64,000 nucleotides of DNA from Marinobacter sediminum (GCF_016820575.1 NZ_JAEMQH010000004.1:62001-126000); one strand, 5' to 3'. Counted from the first letter of the stretch, positions 31,701-40,530 are shown. A program made the numbers and translations. Notes: generated from the sequence alone by a model not told the origin.

Positions 31701-32064
31701 CACTCATTAAACCGGCCGCATCCACTTCCAGTTCGCGCCACAGCTCCTTGCCCCGGAATACGTAAAGATACCCGGGGCGCAGCAGGGCAACCCCTTTGCC
31801 GGTATGAAAGGTCAAGCCACCGGACTTTACGGGTAGGTTGTTGGTCAATTCTGCCAAAGGCTTGATCCGAAGCAGGGTATTTTCCTGGTGTTCGTCCTGC
31901 TCGATATTCGATCGGGCCTTCTCGATCAGTGGCAGGTGGATGTGCCCGCCGGCTCGCCTGGGCACAGCCAGAACCATGGTTCCCCGGTTCTGGTCATCAT
32001 AATCCGCACGCCGGCGGATGGCGTTGCCCAGAGTCTCATCGTTGAAACTCAGCATATTGCTCAC
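28702..32064 (-). CDS. VasX-like type VI secretion effector
   Basis: This 1120-residue protein is very likely the cargo of the adjacent VgrG. The N-terminal part contains GVALLRPGYLYVFRGKELW (about 88-106), typical of the VasX / BTH_I2691 toxin N-terminal region. The middle is largely helical. A cluster of hydrophobic segments lies at about 804-882. VasX-type effectors depolarise target membranes, and the hydrophobic cluster fits that. The start is a GTG overlapping the vgrG stop by 4 bases, with a perfect GGAGGT six bases upstream. No signal peptide is present, as expected for T6SS cargo. Toxic function is inferred. Confidence 0.75.
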   Translation of the reverse strand: MSNMLSFNDETLGNAIRRRADYDDQNRGTMVLAVPRRAGGHIHLPLIEKARSNIEQDEHQENTLLRIKPLAELTNNLPVKSGGLTFHTGKGVALLRPGYLYVFRGKELWRELEVDAAGLMSDVDLSAVRQSSNGAEQTGNRNRVSEGEWLSNILVPVLLQGRAVLSEIRVAFSEVQWDWAYIRRLEENATSRQARTTGIDHAWPAATLDELVFDKGYPASKITNVQGIRGRDLGIELMLEDPAEFLPDFEVPNARELCMRVKHRLTQIAEEDQPPLNMDLHVGQGEDLLQDLRDQKGVVCVSIPDPLFQLRHSLSQLHLALHYLDAVDVSLKQKPMAHSAMLIRQAVFDPLTLDRKTDLQKYADAINKDKLDEVLDTKEKDHAVAVIDRHVERLQEMMKSSVLEAVLNDYCACTDVAICEGYLLIADQLNLLQQIPGVMRANGVARDYDLFKSLKGWLFNSGFLAAWAPQKPGSENSDEVSDTESRYHKLQQLTEDSSEITEEMLDRLNLQSLAYLEKQLHEREEGATSIAKNIQDAGKVGNLVIRSLEEWCTAVLKVCERLIEEGTVNQVQVQRVMASAVSNFTLADPSLAGISIVSRGGVESSGTILGVRGEGLTRGLTEFDRTEGILTRKNDYLYADLVDDSGAMLGSTSPTRAADEMELAIQKAAGHASVFYAPAGHAEARKLSLIKVDIAEKAKDIVDGPAVSRGLVVLAAFNVFVEARASIEGIRQGNEQWPLLLSKFVSAAVDLTAASFKLAQVLGQLGGAQVSNARQYRIATRPLFDVKNWFFIGNRLRKVGAPSLVRVVGLASFVAGAVTAVLSCAEMALGFHNRDFDAAIGHAVAFTGGLIYVAHPLMATLLSIPGWGWALLGMSLVLGGSLYANNVADDAFEKLIKRGPLGLYPKPSQSNVTDDAYFAQLMTLMSPIVVDVQTYQSVAKDLEFSRATQSPDPEDYVVTVRMPLVSRLMVSSSQLPGTPHNSFNLLVQEVAYTSASIDTHGPAGKVENQYIASTTPLRKVVARQSLPDEGGVRFLVKRQLENESRSYWGYDEAVWTTVRVGVQAVVRTELGSIVLPTPVNDEYEPFELSRHGNPPAKGRFASDPLAQPDAPYWFFTEEEV

Positions 32065-34181
32065 TGATCTACCTCCACTGCCAGCGGTTTGATGACCACG
32101 ACATCCTCGCCTGTGGAGGTGCCTCCGATTACATCAACAATCAGCTCTCGGTTCGGTTTCTCGATGCCGTTAAAGGCAACCGTCTCTGGCGAGGCATTGC
32201 GTCTCTGGTGAACGTCCGCAAGGCTGTCCGCGGGCGCTTTGACGGCAGATTCCGACTCCACCTTCCTGGGCAGATCCGGCTGGTTTACCTGAACCGCTGA
32301 GCCTCTGCCCGGCGCACCACCGGAATTAATCTTGATACCCGGACCGCTCAAGGTCACACCGCTGGCGTCGAGCCGGATGAAACTGCCTCCTCCGGTAATG
32401 GTGAGCTCCGACCCGGCATCCAGAACCACTTTGGCGCCCGCCTTGTGGTGCGCTTCATGCTCCGCCTCGCTGGCAGAGCCTCCGCCCACCGAAGTGTGGA
32501 GAGTGCCACCGATGTCCTGAAAAACATCTGCGCCATAGCGCTCTCGTGCTTCTCCTTCGATGTTGGTGTGTGAACTACCTCCGACATGACAGACGTGCTG
32601 ATGCCTAACGGTCAGGTGGCTGTCGTTTTTAATCACCTCGGTACGGTTATGCTCCGTGAGCAGGTCCAGGTCTTTCTGGGCGTGCACGTAGATCTGTTCC
32701 TGACCAGCCTCGTCTTCAAAGCGCAGCTCGTTGCTGCCCTCGCCCTTGTGAGTCTGGGTTTTCAGGGTGGTGCGGGTTTTGTGTTCCGGCAGCGCATACG
32801 GCGGTTGGTTGGTGGCGTGGTAGGTGCGCCCGGTGATGATCGGCTGGTCCGGATCGCTGTCCAGAAAGGACACAATCACTTCATGGCCGATTCGGGGCAA
32901 CGACATAAAGCCATATTGCCCGCCAGCCCAACCCTGGCTGACCCGCAACCAGGCGCTGCTGTGTTCGTCGTTCTGGCTGTAACGATCCCAGGGAAAGCGC
33001 ACCTTCACCCGGCCGTGTTCGTCGCAGTGGATTTCTTCACCCTCGGGGCCAGTGACGATGGCAATCTGCGGGCCGTCCATGAGGGGGCGATGGACACACT
33101 GTGGCCGCCAGGTGAGGTTCGCGGGGATGGCGCTGAAGCTGTTGTGGTAAGTGGTCGGTTCCGATCCGCCCTCTTCCTCTAAAGCCTGTGGTTGCTGGCC
33201 CCGATGAGTAACGGCCGTGAGCAGCCAGTCCCGGTTCAGGGTCGGTTGGTCGTGGTCGGTGAGTTCAACCTTGGCGCCCGGTGCGAAGTCCGGGCGATTG
33301 CTTTCGCCTCGGGCGGTACTGGCGTCGTTTCGCAGCGCGTCCAATCTGGCCTGGGTGAACGGCTGACCACTGGCGTCGGCCTTGAATCGGCCCGGGTAAT
33401 CGAAGTGCTGGTAGTCGTCGCGGTGGTTAAAAGCACTGGCACTCTGCTCGTGCATAAGGGCGTAGGCGGGATTTTTGAAGGTATAGTCTTTCAACGCAAC
33501 GGAAGCAGCCCGAACCCGCTCCTGGTAGCGGAACTTGAACACTGACAGCCGCCGGTGACTGCCGCCCGCAGAGGCGTTGTAGGCTACGGGAGCCAAAACC
33601 GGTGCATCGCCGTGATGGTCGGCCACAATCAGCCCCGCCGATGCACTGCCGTCGACCGCGCCGTGCTGATAGCGATAATGCCAGCCTTCCTCGGCCGCCA
33701 GTCGCTCCAGAAACGCCAGATCACTTTCCCGGTGCTGAACACAGTATTCCCGTTCCACCGACTCGCGCTTAAGTTCAATCACCGAGTCCACAATGCCCCG
33801 CTCTTCCAGCAGCGTGCGTGCAATGGCACCAGGGTGCTGTTTCTGGAACATCCGGCTGTTGTGCATCAGCCCCAACCGCCACAGCGGCGGCTGGATGACC
33901 AGTTCATAGCGGGTGCGGCGGTGGCCGGAGTCGCCGCGGACAAACTCACTGACCACACCGGTGAAGCGTCGCAGCGGTTCGCCATCCTGCCAGATCATCA
34001 GTTCAACAGGCTGTTCGAGCACGGCTTCAGCACCAATCGACGGATCGATACTGGCCAGTTGCAGGCGGCCATGAAACAACTCGGAAAGGGCTTCGGTCAG
34101 TGCAAAGCCAACCACAGAAAAAACATCGGGGGGGAGCTCACCAACACGGGCGGTGAACTGCAATCCACTTGCCTGGGGCAT
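32061..34181 (-). CDS. vgrG: Type VI secretion tip protein VgrG
   Basis: VgrG is the trimeric spike of the T6SS needle. The 706-residue protein has a gp27-like base (about 1-370) and a gp5 OB-fold with CDEHGRVKVRFPWDR and SSAWLRVSQGWAG (about 400-450). The DPDQPIITG motif and the beta-helix region follow (to about 620). A C-terminal tail of about 85 residues is not part of the usual spike and may bind cargo. I chose the ATG at 34181 (AAGGACGGAAGAC upstream) and not the longer open frame from 34265. It leads the effector unit. No hcp, PAAR or tss genes occur in the window. Confidence 0.93.
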   Translation of the reverse strand: MPQASGLQFTARVGELPPDVFSVVGFALTEALSELFHGRLQLASIDPSIGAEAVLEQPVELMIWQDGEPLRRFTGVVSEFVRGDSGHRRTRYELVIQPPLWRLGLMHNSRMFQKQHPGAIARTLLEERGIVDSVIELKRESVEREYCVQHRESDLAFLERLAAEEGWHYRYQHGAVDGSASAGLIVADHHGDAPVLAPVAYNASAGGSHRRLSVFKFRYQERVRAASVALKDYTFKNPAYALMHEQSASAFNHRDDYQHFDYPGRFKADASGQPFTQARLDALRNDASTARGESNRPDFAPGAKVELTDHDQPTLNRDWLLTAVTHRGQQPQALEEEGGSEPTTYHNSFSAIPANLTWRPQCVHRPLMDGPQIAIVTGPEGEEIHCDEHGRVKVRFPWDRYSQNDEHSSAWLRVSQGWAGGQYGFMSLPRIGHEVIVSFLDSDPDQPIITGRTYHATNQPPYALPEHKTRTTLKTQTHKGEGSNELRFEDEAGQEQIYVHAQKDLDLLTEHNRTEVIKNDSHLTVRHQHVCHVGGSSHTNIEGEARERYGADVFQDIGGTLHTSVGGGSASEAEHEAHHKAGAKVVLDAGSELTITGGGSFIRLDASGVTLSGPGIKINSGGAPGRGSAVQVNQPDLPRKVESESAVKAPADSLADVHQRRNASPETVAFNGIEKPNRELIVDVIGGTSTGEDVVVIKPLAVEVDQ

Positions 34182-34356
34182 GTCTTCCGTCCTTGAAGAA
34201 GAAAAATAGTGCTCATCCTGAGCGTGAACGGAAGTATACCGACGGCCTGAATGAATGTAACCCAAACGACCCGGTCACCTCTCCAAGATGGGAGGTTGAC
34301 CACAGGCTGATTCTGCTGCACCCTAATCTGGTTTCATTATGCAACCGGAGAACGCT

Positions 34357-35382
34357 GTGAGCGAATACAAAAACAGAGCCGTGGTGCTCAAACAACGCCC
34401 GCAAGGGGAAATCCAGGAAGGCGATCTGGCCATGGAAGAGCGGCCGGTCAGGGCGCCTGGTGACGGCGAAGTCGTTGCCAAGATTCTCTGGCTTTCGCTG
34501 GATCCTTACATGCGCCCACGCATGAACGACGCCAAGGGATACATGGACCCCATTGGTATCGATGAGCCCATCGTGGGCGAAAGCGTTGCCCGCATTGTCG
34601 AATCCCGCTCGGACAAACTGAAGGTGGGCGACCTGGTGACCTGTTATTCGGGCTGGCAGGAATACGTAACCTTCCCCGCCGACGCACCCATGGTCTACAA
34701 GATTCACCAGAAGGATAACGTGCCCCTGCAAACCTATCTGGGCGTGGCGGGCATGCCGGGGCGCACCGGTTATTGCGGCCTTATGTACGTTGGCCAGCCC
34801 AAGGCCGGCGAAACCGTGGTGGTCTCTGCCGCCTCAGGCCCGGTTGGCACGGTGGTCGGTCAAACCGCAAAAAGCGAAGGTTGCCGGGTTGTCGGCGTCG
34901 CCGGTGGTCCGGAGAAATGCAGTTTCGTGGTTAACGAGCTGGGCTTTGATGCCTGCGTCGATTACAAGGCGGGCAACCTTGAGGCTGATCTGAAGGCTGC
35001 CTGCCCCGACGGCATCGACGTTTATTTCGAAAACGTTGGCGGTGCCGTTACCCGAGCCGTGGCACCGTTGTTAAACGACGGCGCACGAGTCCCCATCTGC
35101 GGTTACGTGTCAGCGTACAACGCTACTGACATGGCCTCGGTAGAAACACCCTTCCACGTCCTCAAGGCTCTGGATCCGGTGCCCGAGCATCGCTTTTTCC
35201 TCGTCACCGAATGGCAGGACAAGCATCAGGAAATCACGGACATTCTGGCTTCACGCATCGCCAGTGGCGAATTGAAGTACCAGGAAACCATTGTTAAGGG
35301 ATTGGAGAATGCCGTTGACGCCTTCAAAGGCATGCTCAACGGCAAGAACTTCGGCAAGCAGCTGGTGCACATCGCCGACTGA
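34357..35382 (+). CDS. NADP-dependent MDR oxidoreductase, CurA/PTGR-like
   Basis: This 341-residue zinc-free medium-chain reductase is of the leukotriene B4 12-hydroxydehydrogenase / prostaglandin reductase group, which reduces alkenal and enone double bonds with NADPH. LSLDPYMRPRM near 46 is diagnostic. The nucleotide-binding loop is ASGPVGTVVGQ near 155, and VDVYFENVGG-like residues (DVYFENVGG) lie near 220. I chose the GTG at 34357, preceded by GGAG; an ATG six codons upstream also exists. It diverges from vgrG and appears monocistronic. Substrate unknown. Confidence 0.88.
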   Translation: MSEYKNRAVVLKQRPQGEIQEGDLAMEERPVRAPGDGEVVAKILWLSLDPYMRPRMNDAKGYMDPIGIDEPIVGESVARIVESRSDKLKVGDLVTCYSGWQEYVTFPADAPMVYKIHQKDNVPLQTYLGVAGMPGRTGYCGLMYVGQPKAGETVVVSAASGPVGTVVGQTAKSEGCRVVGVAGGPEKCSFVVNELGFDACVDYKAGNLEADLKAACPDGIDVYFENVGGAVTRAVAPLLNDGARVPICGYVSAYNATDMASVETPFHVLKALDPVPEHRFFLVTEWQDKHQEITDILASRIASGELKYQETIVKGLENAVDAFKGMLNGKNFGKQLVHIAD

Positions 35383-35413
35383 TTGGTTGGCAGCACTGTG
35401 ATAACCGGGAAGG

Positions 35414-36382
35414 TCAGTCTGCGACCTTCAGCAGAACCTTCCCGGTGTTCTGATTTTCGGCAACGTAAGCCATCGCCTCTTCAACCTTGGTGATCGGCCA
35501 TTCGCTGTCGATCTGCGGGCGGATCTGCCCAGCGCTCAGCAACGGCCATACGTGCCGGTGCAGCGCCTGCATTACCTTGCCTTTGTCGACCACGGTCCGC
35601 GATCGCAGTGTGGAGCCAATCAGACGGTGACGCTTTACCAGCATTAGGCCAAGATCCACCTCGGCCGAACGGCCACCCATCAGTCCAATGAGTACGATCC
35701 GGCCATCCACGTTCAGGACTTTCTGATCCTCGCCGATGTAACTGCCTCCGACCGGGTCCAGCACCATATCGACGCATCCCCAGCTCTTCACGGCATCGAC
35801 AAACGAGCCGTCGTTGCGGTTCCAGACACCAGTTGCGCCCAGCTGCTGACAGGTTTCCAGCTTTGCTGCATCGCCCGCAGTTGCAAACACCGGGTTGCCA
35901 AACGCTGTTGCCAACTGGATAACGGCCGTACCCAGGCCGCTCGCTCCGGCATGAAGCAGAAGGCGCTCGCCCGGCTGCAGTTCCGCTTCCTGATAGAGAT
36001 TGAGCCAGGCGGTGGCGAACACTTCCGGAATGGCCGCAGCCTGATCCAGTGAATAGCCCTTAGGCACGGGCAATACCTGAACCGCGGGCACCACTACCTT
36101 GGTGGCGTAACCGCCGCCAGTCAGCAAGGCGCAAACCTCCTGACCTACTTCCAGGCCACTAACCGACTCACCCAGCGCCGCAACGCGGCCACTGACTTCC
36201 AGGCCCAAAATATCGGACGCACCCGGCGGTGGTGGATACAAGCCGGCTCGTTGCATCAGATCAGCGCGATTGATTGCAGTCCAGACAACATCGATTTTGA
36301 CATGGTCGGCCGGCAGTTCTGTGTAATCGTCACAGTCCTCCCAGCTGAGTTTGTCTCCGATTACCTTGATCGCTTTCATCAT
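35414..36382 (-). CDS. NAD(P)H-quinone oxidoreductase, PIG3/QOR type
   Basis: This 322-residue zinc-free MDR reductase is of the PIG3-like quinone oxidoreductase branch. NRADLMQRAGLYPPPPGASD near 38 and LGLEVSGRV near 60 are characteristic. The NADPH loop is ASGLGTAVIQLA near 147, and VLDPVGG lies near 208. Two ATG codons stand in tandem at the start. It is 30 bases downstream of the DUF3524 gene and may be the last member of that operon, or transcribed separately. It converges with the other MDR gene. Confidence 0.88.
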   Translation of the reverse strand: MMKAIKVIGDKLSWEDCDDYTELPADHVKIDVVWTAINRADLMQRAGLYPPPPGASDILGLEVSGRVAALGESVSGLEVGQEVCALLTGGGYATKVVVPAVQVLPVPKGYSLDQAAAIPEVFATAWLNLYQEAELQPGERLLLHAGASGLGTAVIQLATAFGNPVFATAGDAAKLETCQQLGATGVWNRNDGSFVDAVKSWGCVDMVLDPVGGSYIGEDQKVLNVDGRIVLIGLMGGRSAEVDLGLMLVKRHRLIGSTLRSRTVVDKGKVMQALHRHVWPLLSAGQIRPQIDSEWPITKVEEAMAYVAENQNTGKVLLKVAD

Positions 36383-36411
36383 GTCTGAGGTCTCGGTTTT
36401 GGAACATCAGC

Positions 36412-37533
36412 TCAGCATACCCGATGTTTTTCCAGCGTTGTAATGAGAATATTTTCATAAGCGGCCGCAAGCCTGCCCATGCCCCATTCCAGGGGTTTCA
36501 GGGGTTCAACAGATCGGTTCAGCATTGCTGTCAGCCGGTCAGCGGCACCGCGCGCTTCGGCTCGGGCATCGTCAGCAACGCTGGGATAGAGCTGCGAAGG
36601 TGGGACATATTCTGGATAAGCCAGGCGTTCAGGAGCCAACGCCAGACAGCCACCGGCCATCGCCTCCAGCATCGCAAGGCCCTGAAAATCATGCAGTGCC
36701 GTCGAGATCACCACATCTGCCTCGGCTAGGAGGCGGTCGTAGTCGGAGCGACTGGGCAGAAAGCCCCAGTGTTGGATGCGCTCGCTATGGCGCTGGCGAA
36801 TCCCATCGAAAGCCTCCGGCTGCTGCCGGAAGGTTTGCCCCACCACGCTCAGGCGAAAGTCCTGGCCCCGCTTTTCCAGCTCATCCAACAGCAACAACAG
36901 GCGATCGGGGCCCTTGTCGTATTCCCATCGATGATTCCATAACAGATGCGGACAGGTTCGGTTCAGTGGCTCCGTGCGATCTACGAACAGGCGGTCCTCA
37001 ATGGGAACGGGTAACACCTGGGATTTGTCCGCCAGCTGGCCCAGTGTCTCACTGGGCACACCATCGGGCAGCTTGCGGTAGAGCCGGGCCACCCCCTCCA
37101 GAAAGCTGCGACGGTTCCAGTCACTGTTGAACAGGACAACATCGGCGGCAAGGGCGCTGTAGAGATTCACCATCTGCGGGTCGACGCTGGCATGCTGCCC
37201 TTGCGACTCCGGGTAGGCGAACTGGTTTTCATGCATGTACAACACAGCAGGGGTTGCAGCCAAGTGCGGATGCAGGCCTCGAATGGAGACCAGATCCACC
37301 ATGGAGGTCACCAGCAGCAGATCCCACTGCTGCTGCAACAGAGGCTCGTTTAACCAGGTAAGGGCGTTGCCTCGTATCCGCCAGCGGAAAAACCGTGCGG
37401 GTAGCGTGAGAGTCTGCCAATGGAACCTTGGCTGGCTGGCGACCAGCTGCTCCCGCCAGCGCCGGTGGCTGTCGGCGTCGTAGGCGGAGAGCAGAAGAGT
37501 GCGGGGTTTACGGGCTGGGATCGTGTCGGGCAT
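36412..37533 (-). CDS. DUF3524 glycosyltransferase, queuosine mannosyltransferase-like
   Basis: This 373-residue GT-B glycosyltransferase carries an N-terminal DUF3524 domain: LLLSAYDADSHRRWRE near 13 and YMHENQFAYPES near 99. A GT4-like C-terminal half follows, with EADVVISTALHDFQGLAMLE near 270 containing the donor-site Glu. The same domain defines the enzyme that mannosylates tRNA queuosine in animals (GTDC1/QTMAN). Bacterial members are less studied. The gene lies 14 bases after the glucosylglycerate phosphorylase gene in the same operon, so a role in that pathway is also possible. Confidence 0.8.
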   Translation of the reverse strand: MPDTIPARKPRTLLLSAYDADSHRRWREQLVASQPRFHWQTLTLPARFFRWRIRGNALTWLNEPLLQQQWDLLLVTSMVDLVSIRGLHPHLAATPAVLYMHENQFAYPESQGQHASVDPQMVNLYSALAADVVLFNSDWNRRSFLEGVARLYRKLPDGVPSETLGQLADKSQVLPVPIEDRLFVDRTEPLNRTCPHLLWNHRWEYDKGPDRLLLLLDELEKRGQDFRLSVVGQTFRQQPEAFDGIRQRHSERIQHWGFLPSRSDYDRLLAEADVVISTALHDFQGLAMLEAMAGGCLALAPERLAYPEYVPPSQLYPSVADDARAEARGAADRLTAMLNRSVEPLKPLEWGMGRLAAAYENILITTLEKHRVC

Positions 37534-37547
37534 GCAGGCATTCTGCC

Positions 37548-39278
37548 CTACTCCCGATTCGACAACCAGACGCTCTGGTAGGGTTTCAGGGTAATGCTGC
37601 CGGACTGGTCGTCAATGGTCATGCCCGAGATCAGGTCCACCCACTCATCGGTGCCAATCAGGTTAATGTCACTCAAGGCCACCTGCTGGATTTCGTTGCT
37701 GATGTTGTGGATGCAGAAGATAGACTGATCCCGCCGCATGCTCTGGCGCCAGAATCCAAACAACTGCAAACCAAGGTGCAAGGTGAACTGGGTCGCGTTG
37801 GGGTGAAACGCCGACTGTTTGCGGCGAATAGCGATCAGTCGCTTCAACTCGTGAAAGGCCTTGCTGTGATGAGTCAGCGGATCCGCCAGCGCCTGTTCCA
37901 GCTTATCCAGCTGCCACTGACTCCGATTGATCGACCGCAGCCGGCCGGTGTTCTCAACCCGCTCCAGATCGTTTTCCGTGGCTAAAAGGCTGTGGATGTA
38001 AAACGCCGGAATGCCCTCCAGGGCGAGCATCACTGTATGGGCACAAATAAACCGCTGGAACTGCCAGTGATCAGCACCGGATTCCGCGGTGCCCTTGAGA
38101 GCGTCGTATAGCGCGATGTTGATCTCATAGGGCTGGTCCCGCCCATCCGCGGTCCGCCGGTAGGACACCTTGCCGCCGAAGGAATCCATGGTGTTGATCA
38201 GCCGCTGTTTCTCTTCCTCGCTCAACAGGCCGTCAGTGGGCCGCATACCAATGCCGTCGTGGGAGGCAATGAAGTTCAGATAGGTAGTGCCCATCTGGGC
38301 CGGCGGCATGCTCATCAACCAGGTTTTCAGGTGCCGGCAATTCCCGGTCACCAGAGTGTTGATCAGCAACGGTGGCAACGAGAAATTGTAGATAACGTGG
38401 GCCTCGTTGGCGTTGCCAAAGTAGGTCAGATTCTCCCGGTTGGGCACGTTGGTTTCAGTAATCACCACCGCCGTCGGGCTGTGATGTTCAATCAACAATC
38501 GCAGAATCTTGATCAGCTCGTGGGTCTGCTGCAGGTGAATGCAGGGGGTACCCGGCTCCTTCCAGAGGAACGCCACGGCATCCAGCCGAAACACAATCAC
38601 CCCGCGCTCCAGGTACTGCCGGATGATGCCGGCAAACTCAATCAGCACCTGAGGGTTGGCAAAGTTCAGATCGACCTGGTCCTCACTGAAGGTACACCAG
38701 ACGTGGCGTTCACCATCCTCGGTCTGCACCGGGCTCAGCAGTGGCGAGGTGCGGGGCCGAACCACGGCGCTCAGATCGTCCCGGGGATTGCCCTCAAAGA
38801 AGTAGTCCTTGCCCGGATCCACCCGCTTGCGGAAATTCTCAAACCAGCGGCTGCGGGCCGACATATGATTGATCACCAGATCCGCCATCAGCTTGAAGTC
38901 TGCGGCAATGGCTTCAACCTGTTCCCAGCTGCCATGGGATTCGTTCACCGCCAGGTAGTCCATCACGGAAAACCCATCATCGGAACTGAATGGAAAGAAC
39001 GGCAGGATGTGCACCGTGGAAACACTGTCTGCCAGGCAATCCCTCAAAAACTGATGCAGGGTGACCAGCGGCTTCTGATCCGGCTGCTGCACCGAATCGG
39101 CGTAGGTAATCAGAACCACATCGGCCTCGTCCCAGTTGTTCTGGTGTGCCGGTGGTGGCGGTTGCTCGGGCTCCAGCCCCATGGTTTCCAGCAGTTGGTC
39201 AGCCAAGGCCTCGCAATCCAGATCCGGATAAACGGTGGTCAGCAGGGACGCCAGTTTTGTCTTCAGTGCCTGGGTCAT
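37548..39278 (-). CDS. GH13_18 glucosylglycerate phosphorylase
   Basis: This 576-residue TIM-barrel enzyme of the sucrose phosphorylase subfamily has the catalytic Asp nucleophile in VIFRLDAVAFLWK near 226, the acid/base Glu in VVITETNVPN near 272, and the transition-state Asp in FIASHDGIGMR near 340. Family members with this gene context phosphorolyse glucosylglycerate to glucose 1-phosphate and glycerate. Sucrose or glucosylglycerol are alternative substrates. Context favours glucosylglycerate: the ATG overlaps the GT81 synthase stop by 4 bases and a glycerate kinase lies in the same operon. Confidence 0.82.
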   Translation of the reverse strand: MTQALKTKLASLLTTVYPDLDCEALADQLLETMGLEPEQPPPPAHQNNWDEADVVLITYADSVQQPDQKPLVTLHQFLRDCLADSVSTVHILPFFPFSSDDGFSVMDYLAVNESHGSWEQVEAIAADFKLMADLVINHMSARSRWFENFRKRVDPGKDYFFEGNPRDDLSAVVRPRTSPLLSPVQTEDGERHVWCTFSEDQVDLNFANPQVLIEFAGIIRQYLERGVIVFRLDAVAFLWKEPGTPCIHLQQTHELIKILRLLIEHHSPTAVVITETNVPNRENLTYFGNANEAHVIYNFSLPPLLINTLVTGNCRHLKTWLMSMPPAQMGTTYLNFIASHDGIGMRPTDGLLSEEEKQRLINTMDSFGGKVSYRRTADGRDQPYEINIALYDALKGTAESGADHWQFQRFICAHTVMLALEGIPAFYIHSLLATENDLERVENTGRLRSINRSQWQLDKLEQALADPLTHHSKAFHELKRLIAIRRKQSAFHPNATQFTLHLGLQLFGFWRQSMRRDQSIFCIHNISNEIQQVALSDINLIGTDEWVDLISGMTIDDQSGSITLKPYQSVWLSNRE

Positions 39279-40498
39279 GGGCGGAATTCCCGGTTATCGA
39301 GCTCCACCGCTTCCAGCAGTTGTTCCTTGATATCTGGAATCGCACTGGTCACCCGGTTCCAGCTCGGGATAAACGGTGTGTCCATCGGATTGTCGAGAAA
39401 ATAGGCGCCGGCGCGCATCACGTTTTGAGCGAACAGCTCAACCGCTTTTTCTTCCTTGTGGCGATCAAAGGTCAGGCCATTGATGATGGCATCGTTCTGG
39501 TAGGTCTCGACAAAATCCAGGGCAATGCGGAAGTACGAGGCCTTGATGGTCCGGAACTTCTCTGACGAAAAGATCTCGCCGTTGGTGGCCAGTTTTCGGA
39601 ACAGCGCTTTGGAAATGTCCATGCTCATCTTGGACAAGCCACGGCTGGCGTCTTCCGCGGATAATTCCTGGTGCTTGTGATCGTAGACATCGGCAATGTC
39701 CACCTGGCACAGACGATTGGTGGCGTAGTTGCGCTTCATCTCGGACAACACGCCAACCTCCAGGCCCCAGTCGCTGGGAATGCGCAGGTCGTTGATGACA
39801 TCCGTACGGAAGGAAAACTCACCCGCCAGTGGGTAACGATAGCTGTCGAGATAATCCAGGAAGTCGCTGGGGCCACATACCTTCTTCAGGGCGCGAATCA
39901 GCGGCGTCACCAGCAGTCGGCTGACCCGGCCGTTCATTTTTCCATCAGCAACACGGGCGTAATAGCCTTTGCAGAACATGTAGTTGAAGCCCGGGTTGGC
40001 GACGGGGTAGATCAACCGGGCCACCAGGTCCCGGGAATAGGTCAGGATGTCGCAATCGTGCAGCGCCACGGACTTGCTCACACCCGAGGCCAACACATAG
40101 CCAAAGCAGTACCAGACGTTTCGCCCCTTACCCATCTCCGTGGGCGCCAGGTTTTGCTCTCGCAGTTTCAGGTCAAGATCCCTCAGCCGTGGCCCATCGT
40201 TCCACAATACCTTGAAGTTCTGAGGCAGTTCCGAAAAATACTCCAGGGCGTGGCGATACTGCTCCTCATTGGCGCGATCAAGGCCAATGACGATCTGGTC
40301 CAGATACGGCACCTTGGTGAGTTCGTGCACGATGTTCTTGAGCGCTGGCCCTTCCAGCTCGGAATAGAGCGAAGGTAGAACCAGGGACATGGGGCGGGCC
40401 TTGCGGAACTCCATCAGTTCCGCCTCCAGATCCTCCACGGGCCGACGAACAAGGTTGTGCAGGGTGGTGACAATGCCATTCTGGTAAAAGTCGCCCAT
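39275..40498 (-). CDS. gpgS: Glucosyl-3-phosphoglycerate synthase (GT81)
   Basis: This 407-residue GT-A glycosyltransferase is of the GpgS type, joining NDP-glucose and 3-phosphoglycerate to glucosyl-3-phosphoglycerate. LPSLYSELEGPAL near 39 is the donor-site start. GKGRNVWYCFGY near 121 is the conserved loop. The metal-binding DxD is ALHDCDILTYSRD near 145. WGLEVGVLSEM near 243 matches the acceptor and catalytic region. It lies 32 bases after the phosphatase gene and overlaps the phosphorylase gene, so both synthesis and breakdown sit in one unit. Confidence 0.88.
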   Translation of the reverse strand: MGDFYQNGIVTTLHNLVRRPVEDLEAELMEFRKARPMSLVLPSLYSELEGPALKNIVHELTKVPYLDQIVIGLDRANEEQYRHALEYFSELPQNFKVLWNDGPRLRDLDLKLREQNLAPTEMGKGRNVWYCFGYVLASGVSKSVALHDCDILTYSRDLVARLIYPVANPGFNYMFCKGYYARVADGKMNGRVSRLLVTPLIRALKKVCGPSDFLDYLDSYRYPLAGEFSFRTDVINDLRIPSDWGLEVGVLSEMKRNYATNRLCQVDIADVYDHKHQELSAEDASRGLSKMSMDISKALFRKLATNGEIFSSEKFRTIKASYFRIALDFVETYQNDAIINGLTFDRHKEEKAVELFAQNVMRAGAYFLDNPMDTPFIPSWNRVTSAIPDIKEQLLEAVELDNREFRP

Positions 40499-40530
40499 GG
40501 CGGCTCTCCTCTTTGGAACCGGTTCTCTTG

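Noticed and set aside
23758..34181. A complete type VI secretion locus
   Set aside because: No tssB/C sheath, baseplate, membrane-complex, hcp or PAAR genes; only vgrG and cargo are present.
34182..34265. N-terminal extension of vgrG
   Set aside because: The added 28 residues do not resemble VgrG, and the ATG at 34181 has a good ribosome site.
38259..39404. 381-codon plus-strand frame opposite the GH13_18 gene
   Set aside because: Antisense shadow of a gene with all catalytic motifs; the product looks like random His/Gln/Val-rich sequence.
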